DNA from: Acidisphaera sp. S103
GTDB taxonomy: Bacteria > Pseudomonadota > Alphaproteobacteria > Acetobacterales > Acetobacteraceae
Assembly (NCBI RefSeq): GCF_009765975.1
Contig: NZ_LMUJ01000095.1
Coordinates: 1-34,785 of the forward strand
DNA length: 34,785 nt
Reading direction: 5' to 3'
Shown: positions 24,991-34,332 of the stretch, in pieces
Position numbering within the stretch: position 1 is the stretch's first letter
Layout of the letters: every line of letters begins with the position of its first letter
Notes under the pieces: generated by a model
What the model was told of the DNA's origin: nothing
Seen by the model: the letters and a program-made list of their open reading frames with translations, nothing else
Database searches by the model: none
Translations under genes and position numbers: made by a program

Positions 24991-26880
24991 TCAACCATCC
25001 GGCGATCCAAACACGCCCAGCCGGTCCGTCCGCACGCGCCGCACATCCCCTTTGCGGACGGTGATTCCGGCCTTGTCGAAGAATTCCAGCACCAGGATCG
25101 CCATTTTGCGGCCGTTATCCAGCCGGTCACGGAACGTCGCCGCCGTCAGCAGGCCGTCCGTGTCCACAGCTTCGGCGGCGATCGCGGCCATCTCGGAGAC
25201 CGCCGTGCGCAGGAAGAATGTGTCCGGTGCGACCTCAACCAATCGGCCCATCCGCGTCAGCCGCTTCAGAGTGGCCCGCACGGCAGCCTCTGGCGTGGTC
25301 AGCGCGGCCGCGATGTCGCGGACCCTGGGGGGGCGGAACCGGTCCGCCGCGATCAGCGGCCGAGCGGCGTGCCATATGCGGTCGTCTTGCGGAGACAACG
25401 AAATCCGGTGTCCCGGCAACCGGAACCACGGCCCGTCGGCCGCGATTAGACCCTCCCGCACCAACGCCTCGAGGACACCCGCGAACCCCGCCACCGGCGG
25501 CCGTCCCGCCATCACCAGCCGCAGCCGTTCGGCCTGCAAGCCAGGCAACTCGGGCGATGCGCGATGATGCGCCGCCAATGCCGCCAGGACGGTCGCTCGC
25601 ATGGCGTCGAACGCGGCGGGCGACAGGATCAACCCGCCGGCTGCCATCGCCGGCACCGCCGCGATCACCCCAGCCCGCGCCCCTGCCGGCAGACCACGCG
25701 CCCGCATGAACAGCCCCTGATCCGTCCAGCCCGGCGGGATTGCCAGCAGCCCACGCAACGCCTCCATCACGCCGGGGGCCTCCAACGCCGTAAGCTGCGC
25801 CAGCCGCGCCGGCGTCCGCCGTCCTCGCCTGGGCGGAAACGGGTCCAGCACCACGCCACCGCCGATCGTGGCGGTCGCGCCGGTGTCCCGCAGCACGAGG
25901 CGATCCCCCGCCAGCGCCCCGATCGGTTGTTGCAGCGTCAGCCGCACCGCGGCGGACTGCCCTGGCTCCAACCGGTCGCGGTCAAGCAGTGACACGCGCG
26001 CCATCACGTGCGCCGCGCCCAGATGCAGATGCGCCTGGGTATCCGGCCGCAGCGCCCGCGCGACATCCGGCAGCAGGGTAATACGGGCATCAATCGCGGC
26101 GGTCGGTGCGTGGATATCCGGATGCAGCACCCAATCGCCTCGTGCCACGACGTCCTTCGACAACCGCGGACCGGTGATGTTCAGCGCGACACGTTGGCCC
26201 GCCGTTGCCTCGGCTGCCGGGCTGTTCTGGGCGTGCAGGCCGCGCACGCGCAAGTCCAGGCCGCTGGGCGACAGTACCAGCCGGTCCTCCACCGCGATGC
26301 GCCCCGACACCAGCGTGCCAGTTACGATCAGCCCCGCACCGGACAAGGTGAATGCTCGGTCCACCGCCAGCCTTGGATAGCCGTCATGGTCCCGATCCCG
26401 CGGCGCCGACGCAAGCAGGGCGGCCAGCAACGCCTCGATCCCCTGCCCGGTGACAACCGAGACCGGGTGGATCGCCGCCCCCGCCAACAGCGTGTCGGCC
26501 AGCAATGTGCTGACCGAGGCAGAAACCTTCGGGATGCGATCGGCGGCGAGATCAGCCTTGGTCAGCGCCACCACCACACGATCGATGCCCAGCAATGTCA
26601 GGATTTGCAGATGTTCGCGGGTCTGCGGCCGGATCCCCTCGGGCAGCGCCACCACCAGCAGCGCCGTGTCGATGCCGCTGGCACCCGCCAGCATCGTGTG
26701 CACGAACCGCTCATGCCCCGGCACGTCGATGAACCCGAGGTCGCCGGCGTAGGCATAGCCGAGGTCGATGGTGATGCCGCGGCGCTTTTCCTCGGCGAGG
26801 CGATCAGTGTCGACACCGGTCAGGGCTTTGACCAGCGCCGTCTTGCCATGGTCCACGTGGCCGGCGGTGCCGATGATCAT
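24991..26880 (-). CDS. selB: Selenocysteine-specific translation elongation factor
   Basis: SelB brings selenocysteinyl-tRNA to UGA codons marked by a SECIS element. The 629-residue product starts with the GTPase domain ([11 protein letters not shown], 5-15; [33 protein letters not shown]). EF-Tu-like domains II and III follow, then the long C-terminal winged-helix part that binds the SECIS hairpin (about 430-629, including the [17 protein letters not shown] end). Length and all G motifs are intact. The start is ATG 26880. selA and the tRNA-Sec gene, which often adjoin selB, are not in the window. It is divergent from the GtrA gene with 106 nt between starts. Confidence 0.95.
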   Translation of the reverse strand: MIIGTAGHVDHGKTALVKALTGVDTDRLAEEKRRGITIDLGYAYAGDLGFIDVPGHERFVHTMLAGASGIDTALLVVALPEGIRPQTREHLQILTLLGIDRVVVALTKADLAADRIPKVSASVSTLLADTLLAGAAIHPVSVVTGQGIEALLAALLASAPRDRDHDGYPRLAVDRAFTLSGAGLIVTGTLVSGRIAVEDRLVLSPSGLDLRVRGLHAQNSPAAEATAGQRVALNITGPRLSKDVVARGDWVLHPDIHAPTAAIDARITLLPDVARALRPDTQAHLHLGAAHVMARVSLLDRDRLEPGQSAAVRLTLQQPIGALAGDRLVLRDTGATATIGGGVVLDPFPPRRGRRTPARLAQLTALEAPGVMEALRGLLAIPPGWTDQGLFMRARGLPAGARAGVIAAVPAMAAGGLILSPAAFDAMRATVLAALAAHHRASPELPGLQAERLRLVMAGRPPVAGFAGVLEALVREGLIAADGPWFRLPGHRISLSPQDDRIWHAARPLIAADRFRPPRVRDIAAALTTPEAAVRATLKRLTRMGRLVEVAPDTFFLRTAVSEMAAIAAEAVDTDGLLTAATFRDRLDNGRKMAILVLEFFDKAGITVRKGDVRRVRTDRLGVFGSPDG

Positions 26881-26986
26881 GAAAACATCCGATGCGCGCG
26901 CATGCGATCAGGGAGCCACCGACAGCGCCGCTGTCAAGACGACATCGCTTGCGGAACCGTACCGGCCCGCGTTAGGCAGAGGCACA

Positions 26987-27433
26987 ATGCAAACCACATT
27001 CCTCCGGCGGCTGCCGCCGTCATGGCAATCGTTCGCGACACCGGTTCGGATCGCCATGGCCGTGCAGTTCATGCGCTTCGGCGTGGTCGGCCTGGCGGGC
27101 CTCGTCGTCGATACGGCGACCGTCTACGGGCTGCGCCATTCGCTGGGCCTGTATGGCGCCGGCCTGGTTGCCTATGTCTTCGCCGCCACCGGCAACTGGG
27201 TGCTCAACCGGATCTGGACGTTCCGCGGCCTGGGATCGGGGCCGGCGCACCGGCAATGGGCAATGTTCATGATGACCAATCTGGGGGGCTTCGTGCTGAA
27301 CCGAGGCACCTACGCCATCCTGGTCACATTCGTCGCCGCCGCTGCCGATCAGCCTGTCATTGCCACCACGGCCGGGTCGATCGCCGGGATGTTCGTCAAT
27401 TTCAGCCTGTCGCGGCGACTCGTCTTCCGCTGA
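26987..27433 (+). CDS. GtrA-family membrane protein
   Basis: GtrA-like proteins are small four-helix membrane proteins thought to flip or support flipping of lipid-linked sugars. The 148-residue product shows the family pattern: [22 protein letters not shown] (helix 1), [20 protein letters not shown] with the conserved Asn-Arg-Trp-Thr-Phe end, then [20 protein letters not shown] and [18 protein letters not shown]. The start is ATG 26987; the open frame upstream is antisense to selB and has no membrane character. It precedes the initiating sugar transferase by 147 nt of visibly A/T-richer sequence, probably the promoter region of the following operon. A GtrB-type partner may be the GT2 at 28312. 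Confidence 0.88.
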   Translation: MQTTFLRRLPPSWQSFATPVRIAMAVQFMRFGVVGLAGLVVDTATVYGLRHSLGLYGAGLVAYVFAATGNWVLNRIWTFRGLGSGPAHRQWAMFMMTNLGGFVLNRGTYAILVTFVAAAADQPVIATTAGSIAGMFVNFSLSRRLVFR

Positions 27434-27580
27434 GTTTTGCTGTTACGCAACAAGTTCGTTGTGTGTTCCGTCAATCGAGACAAGTTCAACAGAAATATTC
27501 AACACCAATTACAGCCGTGTGCCGAGTTAACCGAACTCTAAGATTTTGCCGCCGATGCTGCCGCTCAGCAGAAACCGAAG

Positions 27581-28309
27581 ATGCAGCAGCCCATGTCCGC
27601 ATTTCCTCCAAGTGCCCTTGAAATCCTTGCCTACAGCGATTGCGGACCGTCGCTGGCGCCGATCTCCTTCCGCCGTGCCCGCTTCGCCAGCGGGGCGATG
27701 GATCCCCATGACGCGATGGTCAAGCGAGCTGCGGATATCGTTCTGGCCTCGATCAGCCTGATCATGATGAGCCTTCCGATGCTGCTGGCCATCGTGGCGA
27801 TCCGCCTGACCAGCAAGGGGCCGGCGTTGTTCCGGCAGGAGCGTATCGGCCTGAACGGCCGCCGGTTCGTGATGCTCAAATTTCGCACCATGTATCACAC
27901 CGTGGCCCCCCCGGGGTCGTTGCCGCAGGCGACTCGCGACGACCCGCGGGTGACTCCGATCGGTGCTTTGCTGCGCCGCACCTCGTTCGATGAATTTCCG
28001 CAACTGATCAACGTGCTGACGGGTTCGATGTCGCTGGTCGGACCGCGCCCGCATGCCCCCGGCACCTGTGCCGCCGGCCGGCCGTTCGAGGCGGTCAGCC
28101 ATCGCTACGGCGCCCGTCACGTCGTCAAGCCCGGCATGACGGGACTGGCGCAAATCCGCGGCTGGCGCGGCGAAACCGACACCGAGGAGAAACTGCTGAG
28201 GCGCATCGACAGCGATCTTGAATACATCGCCACCTGGAGCCTGGGCCGCGACCTGATGATCATCTGCCGCACCATCGTTACGATGCTGCGCATGACGAAT
28301 GCCTACTGA
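27581..28309 (+). CDS. Initiating sugar-phosphate transferase (bacterial sugar transferase, WcaJ/ExoY/PglC type)
   Basis: This enzyme loads the first sugar-1-phosphate on undecaprenyl phosphate at the inner membrane and so starts repeat-unit synthesis. The 242-residue short form has one hydrophobic segment (about 49-70) after KRAADIVLASI. The catalytic core follows: GPALFRQERIGLNGRRFVMLKFRTM, DPRVTPIGALLRRTSFDEFPQL with the Asp-Glu pair, SLVGPRP and KPGMTGLAQIRG. The start is ATG 27581 (ATG 27593 is possible); the ribosome site is weak. It is the first gene of a tight series with two GT2 genes (gaps of 2 nt, then a 1-nt overlap). The first sugar could be glucose, galactose or the amino sugar made by the genes at 5.6-8.7 kb. 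Confidence 0.93.
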   Translation: MQQPMSAFPPSALEILAYSDCGPSLAPISFRRARFASGAMDPHDAMVKRAADIVLASISLIMMSLPMLLAIVAIRLTSKGPALFRQERIGLNGRRFVMLKFRTMYHTVAPPGSLPQATRDDPRVTPIGALLRRTSFDEFPQLINVLTGSMSLVGPRPHAPGTCAAGRPFEAVSHRYGARHVVKPGMTGLAQIRGWRGETDTEEKLLRRIDSDLEYIATWSLGRDLMIICRTIVTMLRMTNAY

Positions 28310-28311
28310 AA

Positions 28312-29349
28312 ATGGAGGGAATCACCATATCCGCGGCCCTGGACCAGCCGACACCGGCGTTCCACGACAGGGGTCTGCAATCGGACCAGTCGATCGCCGA
28401 GCAGTTCGGTCTGATAGCGAACCAGCCTCGGGTGGCAGTGCTGATTCCATGCCGGAACGAGGAAGCGGCAATCGGCAAGGTCGTGTCCGACTTCCAGAAC
28501 GCCCTGCCGGAAGCGATCATCTACGTCTACGATAACAATTCGACCGATCACACGATGCTGGAGGCCAGGGCGGCCGGCGCGGTGGTCCGGCGGGAACGGC
28601 TGCAAGGCAAGGGCCACGTGGTCCGCCGTATGTTCGCCGATATAGACGCCGATGTTTACCTGCTGGTCGACGGCGACGACACCTATGACGCCGACGCCGC
28701 GCCCGGGATGCTGAGCATCCTGATCGAGCGGCAGTTGGACATGGTCAACGCCGCCCGTTACGGCGCGGTGCGTGACGCCTATCGTCCGGGCCACCAACTG
28801 GGCAACGCCTTGCTGACCGGACTGGTGACGTGGGCGTTCGGCGACGGCATCAGCGATCTGCTGTCGGGCTATCGGGTGTTCAGCCGGCGCTTCGTCAAAT
28901 CGTTCCCTGCCCTATCGTCCGGCTTCGAGACCGAAACCGAATTCACCGTCCATGCGCTGGCCCTGCACATGCCGGTGCATGAAGTCCGCACCAACTACCG
29001 CAACCGCGCCGCCGGAACGTCGTCGAAACTGAACACCTATATCGACGGATTTCGGATTCTGCGCGCCATTGTCACGCTGGTTCAGCAAGAACGGCCGCTA
29101 CAGGTCTTTTCGCTGGCAGCCCTGGCTTTCCTGGCGCTGGGCGTCAGCTTGGGCATCCCGGTGGTGCTGGAGTTCCTGAACACCGGCCTGGTACCACGCC
29201 TGCCGACGGCGGTGCTGTCGATGGGGCTGATGCTGCTGGGATTCCTGTCCCTGGCCTGCGGACTGATCCTGGACGCGGTGTCGCGCGGGCGAAAGGAGAA
29301 CAAGCGGCTGGCCTATCTGGCCATCCCGCCGCTGGAGACGTTCGACTGA
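28312..29349 (+). CDS. GT2 glycosyltransferase with C-terminal membrane helices (DPMS/GtrB-like)
   Basis: The 345-residue protein begins its GT-A domain with VAVLIPCRNEEAAIGKVV and carries VYDNNSTDHT and the metal-binding VDGDDTYDAD (a DXD site). After the catalytic part, two membrane helices follow (about 257-283 and 298-318), ending in a basic tail. That layout is like dolichyl/undecaprenyl-phosphate glycosyltransferases and GtrB, which make a lipid-linked single sugar for the periplasmic side. The GtrA gene two places upstream supports such a pair. ATG 28312 lies 2 nt after the sugar transferase stop, and the TGA overlaps the next ATG by one base. The sugar is unknown. Confidence 0.9.
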   Translation: MEGITISAALDQPTPAFHDRGLQSDQSIAEQFGLIANQPRVAVLIPCRNEEAAIGKVVSDFQNALPEAIIYVYDNNSTDHTMLEARAAGAVVRRERLQGKGHVVRRMFADIDADVYLLVDGDDTYDADAAPGMLSILIERQLDMVNAARYGAVRDAYRPGHQLGNALLTGLVTWAFGDGISDLLSGYRVFSRRFVKSFPALSSGFETETEFTVHALALHMPVHEVRTNYRNRAAGTSSKLNTYIDGFRILRAIVTLVQQERPLQVFSLAALAFLALGVSLGIPVVLEFLNTGLVPRLPTAVLSMGLMLLGFLSLACGLILDAVSRGRKENKRLAYLAIPPLETFD

Positions 29350-30362
29350 TGGTTCGTTCGCTCGCCGGTGCGACTGGCCCGCCCAGCGGATGCTACGACG
29401 CGGACATCATCATCCTGGCACTGGAGCGAACAGCCGAGACCATCGCAGCGATCATGTCGGCTTGCGGACAGACCGGAGCCTCGATCCACATCTTCGTGCT
29501 GGATCAGGGTTCGTGCCCGGAAACGCTGGATCAACTGGCGGCGGTGGCCAAAGATCGCCCCGATGTCACGTTGCTGGCGGCCGAACAAAACCTCGGCGTG
29601 GCCGGCGGCCGTAATTTGATTTCGGACCTGGGTCACGGGCGGGTGATCGTTGCGCTGGACAACGACGCCATTTTTGCCTCAGCCGACACGGTCGCCCGCC
29701 TGGTGGCGGCGCTGGATGCGGAACCTCGGCTGGCAGCGATCGGCTGCCGCATCGTCACCGAAGACGGCGGTTCGGACGACCGGTCGTCCTGGGGCTATCC
29801 CGAGAGTTTGCGGTCTTGTTCGGAGGAAAGCTTCGACGCCATCACGTTCGTCGGCGCCGGCCATGCGATCCGGCGGGTCGCGTGGGAGCAGGCAGGCGGC
29901 TACGACGCCAGCCTGTTCTTTTGCTGGGAGGAGTACGATTTCAGCCTGCGCGCGATCGCCCAGGGCTGGCGGGTCCGCTATCGTGGCGACATCGTCATCC
30001 GCCACAAGGTCGCCGCTGAACAGCGCGTCGCCTGGACCGCCACTCGCTGGTTCTATTTCGTACGAAACCGCCTCTACATCGAGCGCAAGCTGGGCCGAAG
30101 CTGGCCTGCGCTGGCACCTCGCATCTCAGGGTATCTGCTGCGGGGGGTTCGCAACGGGCTGTCGGCACAGACCGCCCGGGCGATCGTGGCGGCGAAGGAC
30201 ATGGCGCCGATCATGCGATCCCGGCCGATGCCGCCGGCCAGTGCATCCTACCTGGCGCGCAACGATCGGGTGCATAGGGGGTCGTGGACGCACCGCCTCA
30301 TCCACGAGGCTCTACGCCCACTCGGTCGCCCGTCCAACGTTGCTTCAACAGCAAAGCGATAA
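29349..30362 (+). CDS. GT2 glycosyltransferase (rhamnosyl/galactosyl-type)
   Basis: The 337-residue soluble enzyme has a GT-A fold: the N-terminal strand ADIIILALERTAETIAAI, the nucleotide-binding EQNLGVAGGRNLI, the metal site ALDNDAIF (DXD-like), and VGAGHAIRRVAWEQAGGYD followed by FFCWEEYDFSLRAIAQGWRVRY with the acid ED pair of the acceptor site. It probably adds one sugar to the growing lipid-linked unit in the cytoplasm. ATG 29349 overlaps the previous stop (TGATG). The last 65 nt overlap the end of the wecG-like gene on the other strand, so transcripts from both sides converge through coding sequence. Confidence 0.9.
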   Translation: MVRSLAGATGPPSGCYDADIIILALERTAETIAAIMSACGQTGASIHIFVLDQGSCPETLDQLAAVAKDRPDVTLLAAEQNLGVAGGRNLISDLGHGRVIVALDNDAIFASADTVARLVAALDAEPRLAAIGCRIVTEDGGSDDRSSWGYPESLRSCSEESFDAITFVGAGHAIRRVAWEQAGGYDASLFFCWEEYDFSLRAIAQGWRVRYRGDIVIRHKVAAEQRVAWTATRWFYFVRNRLYIERKLGRSWPALAPRISGYLLRGVRNGLSAQTARAIVAAKDMAPIMRSRPMPPASASYLARNDRVHRGSWTHRLIHEALRPLGRPSNVASTAKR

Positions 30363-31056
30363 CCCTCGGACTGTCGATCAGGTAGCGCCTGAGCAGCCGG
30401 CGCGGATCGGTAACCAGCCGGAACAGCCACTCCATCCCGATAAGCTGCATGAACCGGGGCGCTCTGCGGCGCGCGCCCGCCAGGAACTCCAGGCTGGCGC
30501 CGATGCACAGCCCGGTACCGGTAGCACCGCCTGCTACGGTGATCGCCGCCGCAAGACGTTCCTGGCGAGGCGAGCCGACCGCGAGGAATATGAAGCGTGC
30601 CGGATGGTCCCGGACGAATGCAACGGCGGCGGCGAATGCCGCTGGATCATGCTCGAACCCCATCGGCGGGTCGTGGTGGGCCGGCGTGGCCAGCCCGTGG
30701 CGCCGCACCAGCGCCGGCAGCCAGGCGGCGGACAGGCCGACGATGGTGATGCGTTCGTCCGGCCGCAGGTGATGCGCCAGCAGATACGCCGTCAGATCGC
30801 TGCCGACCACCACCGGCGGCGGCTGCAGTCCGAACAGGCGGGACAGCCCGAACACGACGCGGGAATCCAGCAAGCACAGCACCGCCCGCCGGTAGATCGC
30901 GCGCAGGCCGGGATCGCGGTCGAGGCGCACCAGATGATCGGCGTTCGGTGTCACCACGTACTCGAACGGAGCATCGGCCGAACGGCCGGCGATGCACGCC
31001 GCCGCCGCCGGCAGATCGAGATCGGCGAAGGGAAGCCCAAGCAGTTGTATTGGCAT
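30298..31056 (-). CDS. WecG/TagA/CpsF-family glycosyltransferase (GT26)
   Basis: The family transfers a sugar, often ManNAc or ManNAcA, to a lipid-linked acceptor in polysaccharide or teichoic acid synthesis. The 252-residue protein has TPNADHLVRLDRDPGLRAIYR (35-55), LLDSRVVFG with the conserved aspartate D63, the IVGLSAAWLP Rossmann strand, IFLAVGSPRQE (the signature GxPxQE) and IGASLEFLAG. The C-terminal amphipathic part (MQLIGMEWLFRLVTDPRRLLRRYL) docks on the membrane. Most relatives read ADG at the aspartate; here it is LDS. The start ATG 31056 is 2 nt after the stop of the upstream outer-membrane gene, so they are one operon. The 3' end overlaps the GT2 gene by 65 nt. Confidence 0.92.
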   Translation of the reverse strand: MPIQLLGLPFADLDLPAAAACIAGRSADAPFEYVVTPNADHLVRLDRDPGLRAIYRRAVLCLLDSRVVFGLSRLFGLQPPPVVVGSDLTAYLLAHHLRPDERITIVGLSAAWLPALVRRHGLATPAHHDPPMGFEHDPAAFAAAVAFVRDHPARFIFLAVGSPRQERLAAAITVAGGATGTGLCIGASLEFLAGARRRAPRFMQLIGMEWLFRLVTDPRRLLRRYLIDSPRVIALLLKQRWTGDRVGVEPRG

Positions 31057-31058
31057 CG

Positions 31059-32351
31059 TTACAGGCCGAGACGCAATGTCATCAGACCAACGCCGCGGCT
31101 GTAGCCGGTGACCAGGGCGTCGGTCGGAATGGTGGATCCGTGCAGGTCCGTCTGATCGTAGGTGAACAGCAGCCGCATGTCGCGGTTCATCACCCAGGTG
31201 ATGCCGAACCCGGCCGTGGTGCCGATCTGATGGCCGCCCTGAAAGAAATCCGCCCGCTGCAACCCGATCGAGGCCCTGAACAGCAAATTCCGCAGATATT
31301 CATGGTCGATGGTCAGCTTCGCCGATGAATAGACCAGGCCGGAGACACCTTCCTGTTCGGCGTCCTCGGTATCGCGGCTGACCATGGCGGTGAGGGTGGT
31401 CAGGCCGGTGGGCGACCATGCGGCGCTGGCCTCGGCGATCAGCGTGTTCTGCGGGGCATACAGCGGACTGCTGAAACGGCGTGCCTCGCCGCCGACCAGC
31501 GCCCGCAGGTGCCACACCGCGTCATCGTCGTAATCGACGCCCGCGAGCACCTGGTAGCTGGTGGAGTCCGGGCTGGGCTGGCCGGCCGGCGTCTGGGTGT
31601 ATTCCTGATGGACGGCCCGGACGACCAGCATGACGCCGCGCAATGGGGCGATTTCATAGCTGACGCTGACGCCGCCTTGAGTCACCAGACGGTCGCGGTA
31701 GGCCTGGCTGGCTGGAATGCCCAACAGTGTCGTGGGATCGTACGTCCAGTTCGTCACCTGGACGTTTGGCACGATGCTCCAGCGCCCGTCGTTTATCGCG
31801 TATGACGCCCGCACGTCGTCGAGATCGAACGCGATCGGGCGGTCGCTGGCGATCGTGTCGAGCTGGCTGCGATCCTCATGCGCCGCCACATGGGCCGCGG
31901 CGATGGTGAGTTTGTCGTTGCCGATATCGATCCGCCCGCCGGCGGATACCGTCGCATCCGTGCGGTTCTGGCTGGGCAGCGACAGGTAGCGGGTATCCTG
32001 CACCGACACCATCGCACCGATGGCGTCGCGCGACCAGTTCGACGCCATGCTCAGGGTGGGCGCGGTCACCAGTTGCCAGCTTCCCCGGCGATACGGTCCT
32101 GGCAGCGCGTTGCTGGTATAACCATAGCCCTGATCAAGTTGTGGCAGGAACACGAGCGCGCCTTCTCGCACGCCGAGCGGCATCAGTTCGGGGTGAAGCC
32201 GTGTCTGGACGGTGACGCCGTCGTCGGTGCCGTAGCCGGGGACACCGTCGGGGAACAGCGCGCTCATCAGTTCGGCGAGTGCCTTGCCGGCGACGCTGAT
32301 CGCCAGGACGAGAGCCAGGAAGCCCCGAAGCAAGGTCGATCGCGCCCACAT
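31059..32351 (-). CDS. Outer-membrane beta-barrel protein of the polysaccharide cluster
   Basis: The 430-residue protein has a signal peptide (about 1-26, cleaved after GKALA). The remainder is a long run of alternating beta strands with many aromatic and polar residues (for example WQLVTAPTLSMASNWSRDA, TATVSAGGRIDI-like strands and a closing LMTLRLGL), typical of the BBP2-type outer-membrane barrels found with exopolysaccharide genes. Its place, 2 nt before the wecG-like gene, suggests a role in export or surface attachment of the polymer. The start is ATG 32349-32351 with no strong ribosome site visible. No Wza-type lipoprotein is present in the window, so how the polymer leaves the cell stays open. 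Confidence 0.8.
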   Translation of the reverse strand: MWARSTLLRGFLALVLAISVAGKALAELMSALFPDGVPGYGTDDGVTVQTRLHPELMPLGVREGALVFLPQLDQGYGYTSNALPGPYRRGSWQLVTAPTLSMASNWSRDAIGAMVSVQDTRYLSLPSQNRTDATVSAGGRIDIGNDKLTIAAAHVAAHEDRSQLDTIASDRPIAFDLDDVRASYAINDGRWSIVPNVQVTNWTYDPTTLLGIPASQAYRDRLVTQGGVSVSYEIAPLRGVMLVVRAVHQEYTQTPAGQPSPDSTSYQVLAGVDYDDDAVWHLRALVGGEARRFSSPLYAPQNTLIAEASAAWSPTGLTTLTAMVSRDTEDAEQEGVSGLVYSSAKLTIDHEYLRNLLFRASIGLQRADFFQGGHQIGTTAGFGITWVMNRDMRLLFTYDQTDLHGSTIPTDALVTGYSRGVGLMTLRLGL

Positions 32352-32743
32352 GGTCGGCGAGTATCGGGGGAAGAGGCTAATTTTCGGTTAATGGGGGAAC
32401 GGTTGAGTGCGTTGGTGTGCAGAGCGTGGTTACACCGACAATCGATGATCCGTAGTGCCGATCTGGGTCGAAAGAAGCCAGAAAGCCGACACACCGGTCC
32501 CGTCTCGACTCCGCCGCCATTGAAGCATTCCCACTGCGGATTTCTGTTCAAACAGGAACGCATCGACGGCGTCGCGGAACGCTGTCATCTCCTGGGACCA
32601 GCCCTCTGTACGACCGCCAGTTGCATCCGCGGACTGTAGTGGAACCATTTCAATAAGCGAGGGTCGAAAGATTCATCAACCAACCGCACCCCTACAGGGC
32701 GGAGGCTGAAGGTCGTTCCAGTTTACGAAACTGACAAAACCAC
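32352..32743. other. 392-nt gene-free stretch
   Basis: The stretch between the barrel gene and the efflux gene contains no gene that I can support. A 72-codon minus-strand frame (32430-32648) has a helical middle (MTAFRDAVDAFLFEQ) but no ribosome site and could be a remnant. The part beside the barrel gene should hold its promoter; I see no clear consensus. Confidence 0.5.
32719..32733 (-). terminator. Possible terminator hairpin after the efflux lipoprotein gene
   Basis: CAGTTT (32719-32724) and AAACTG (32728-32733) form a perfect 6-bp stem with a 3-nt loop, 10 nt beyond the stop of the efflux gene on the minus strand. It lacks a strong T-run on the downstream side, so the call is weak. Confidence 0.3.
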
Positions 32744-34300
32744 TCAGGACTTCGTTGCCACCACCTTATCCTGATCCAGCGGCATATCAGTCTCCCAGCC
32801 ACCACCCAGCGCCTTGTACAGAGCCACAAGGTTGGAAGACACCGTCGTCGTGCTGTCCGCTAGTTGCAGTTGGGCCGTCAGCAGGCTGCGTTCGGCATCC
32901 AGTACACTGAGAAAGTCGGCGACGCCCTCCTGGTAGCGGGCTTGCGCCAAGGACAAGGCACGTTGGTTCTCCGCCACTGCCTGGATCAGTTCGTCCCGCC
33001 GAGCCTGCTCAGCCTTGTACGCCGTCAGCGCGTTATCGACGTCATGCCACGCCTGCAGCACGATCTTTTGGAAATTGAGCGCCGCTTCCTGCTGCTGCGC
33101 CTTCCGCAGATGCAGGGTGGAACTCAACTGCCCCCCTTGGAAGATCGGGATCGTCAGGCCGGGACCGATCGCATATTGTCTCGAATTCAGGTTGAAGGCG
33201 TTGCTGAACTGCAGCGACTGCAATCCCAAGCTGCCGGTCAGGCTGAGTGACGGGTAGAAATTGGCCTTCGCCACGCCGATATCGGCGGTCGCAGCATGAA
33301 GCTTGGCCTCCGCCTCGCGGATGTCGGGGCGCCGCTCCGCCAGTTCGGACGGCAGCCCGACCGGCACGCGCGGCGGCACCGGCGGCACCGGTTCCGCCGC
33401 CGCGAGATCAGCGCGCAGCGCGTTCGGCGGTTGCCCCAACAGCAGGCTGAGGGCGTTGATCAGCGCCGCCTCCTGCTGTTCCAGGTTGGGGATCTGCGCG
33501 AGTGTGGTGCGCAACTGCGCCGAAGCGTTGGCCACGTCGAGGTCTGTGGTCACCCCGCCGGCGGCCCGCTGCTGGGTCAGGCTGAGGCTCTGGCGGGCGG
33601 TCCGGACGTTATCACGGGCAATCTTCAATTCGGTCTGCACGCCACGAAGCTGGATGTAATCGCGGGCGACCTCGGCCAGGCTGGACAGCAGGACAGAACG
33701 CCTGTTCTCGTTGGCGGCCTCGGCCGTCGCGGTAGCAGATTCGACCGAGCGCTTGACGCCGCCCCACAGATCGACCTCATAGGAGGCGTCAAACCCACCC
33801 TGATACAGATCGAAGGGCGCCAGGCCGGTGCCTTGCACTCCGCCGGTCGAATTGCCGGAGGCACCGTTGGCCCCGCTGGCGCCCGCGGCGCTTGGGACAA
33901 CGGCGAACAGGCCGTTGTTGCTGGCCTTCTGACGCACGTAGGAGGCGTTGCCGTCGAGGGTGGGAAACAGTGACGCCCGCGCGACACCCACTTGGGCTCG
34001 GGATTCGGTCAGTCGCACCGCTGCAACCTTCACGTCCAGGTTTTCCGCCGCCACGCGCTGTTCCAACCCGGTCAGCACGGGATCGTGGAACAGCGTCCAC
34101 CAGTTTACGTCGATCGGTTCCGCCACCGGGACACTCGGCGGGGGTTTCACAGCCTCCTTCGGGCCGGAAAACCATGATACGGGAGTCGCCGCGGTGGGTT
34201 TGTCGAAGTTGGGTCCCACAGTGCAGCCCGCCAGAACCGTGGTGGCGAGCAGTCCGGCGAGCACAAGTCTTCGTTTCGGGTCATCGATCATAACGGTCAT
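32744..34300 (-). CDS. RND/MFS efflux outer-membrane channel lipoprotein, NodT family
   Basis: This is the TolC-like outer-membrane exit duct of a drug efflux pump. From ATG 34300 the protein has 518 residues (ATG 34291 is the alternative). A lipoprotein signal ends in the lipobox VLAGC (cysteine at 26). The mature start PNFDKP is typical of NodT/OprM. Two outer-membrane efflux repeats follow: the first with WWTLFHDPVLTGL and SYEVDLWGGVKRSVE, and the second with ERRPDIREAEAKLHAA, GPGLTIPIFQGG and YQEGVADFLSVLDAERSLL. It lies 32 nt after the stop of the DHA2 transporter gene and is thus the last gene of a tripartite pump operon whose beginning (probably with an EmrA-like adaptor) lies beyond the window. 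Confidence 0.94.
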   Translation of the reverse strand: MTVMIDDPKRRLVLAGLLATTVLAGCTVGPNFDKPTAATPVSWFSGPKEAVKPPPSVPVAEPIDVNWWTLFHDPVLTGLEQRVAAENLDVKVAAVRLTESRAQVGVARASLFPTLDGNASYVRQKASNNGLFAVVPSAAGASGANGASGNSTGGVQGTGLAPFDLYQGGFDASYEVDLWGGVKRSVESATATAEAANENRRSVLLSSLAEVARDYIQLRGVQTELKIARDNVRTARQSLSLTQQRAAGGVTTDLDVANASAQLRTTLAQIPNLEQQEAALINALSLLLGQPPNALRADLAAAEPVPPVPPRVPVGLPSELAERRPDIREAEAKLHAATADIGVAKANFYPSLSLTGSLGLQSLQFSNAFNLNSRQYAIGPGLTIPIFQGGQLSSTLHLRKAQQQEAALNFQKIVLQAWHDVDNALTAYKAEQARRDELIQAVAENQRALSLAQARYQEGVADFLSVLDAERSLLTAQLQLADSTTTVSSNLVALYKALGGGWETDMPLDQDKVVATKS

Positions 34301-34332
34301 CCAGCGGGCGAACAAAGGGGACGTGACGCCAT

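Noticed and set aside
26008..27621. Plus-strand open frame of 537 codons opposite selB
   Set aside because: Antisense to a full-length SelB and running through the GtrA gene in another frame. Composition is typical of a shadow.
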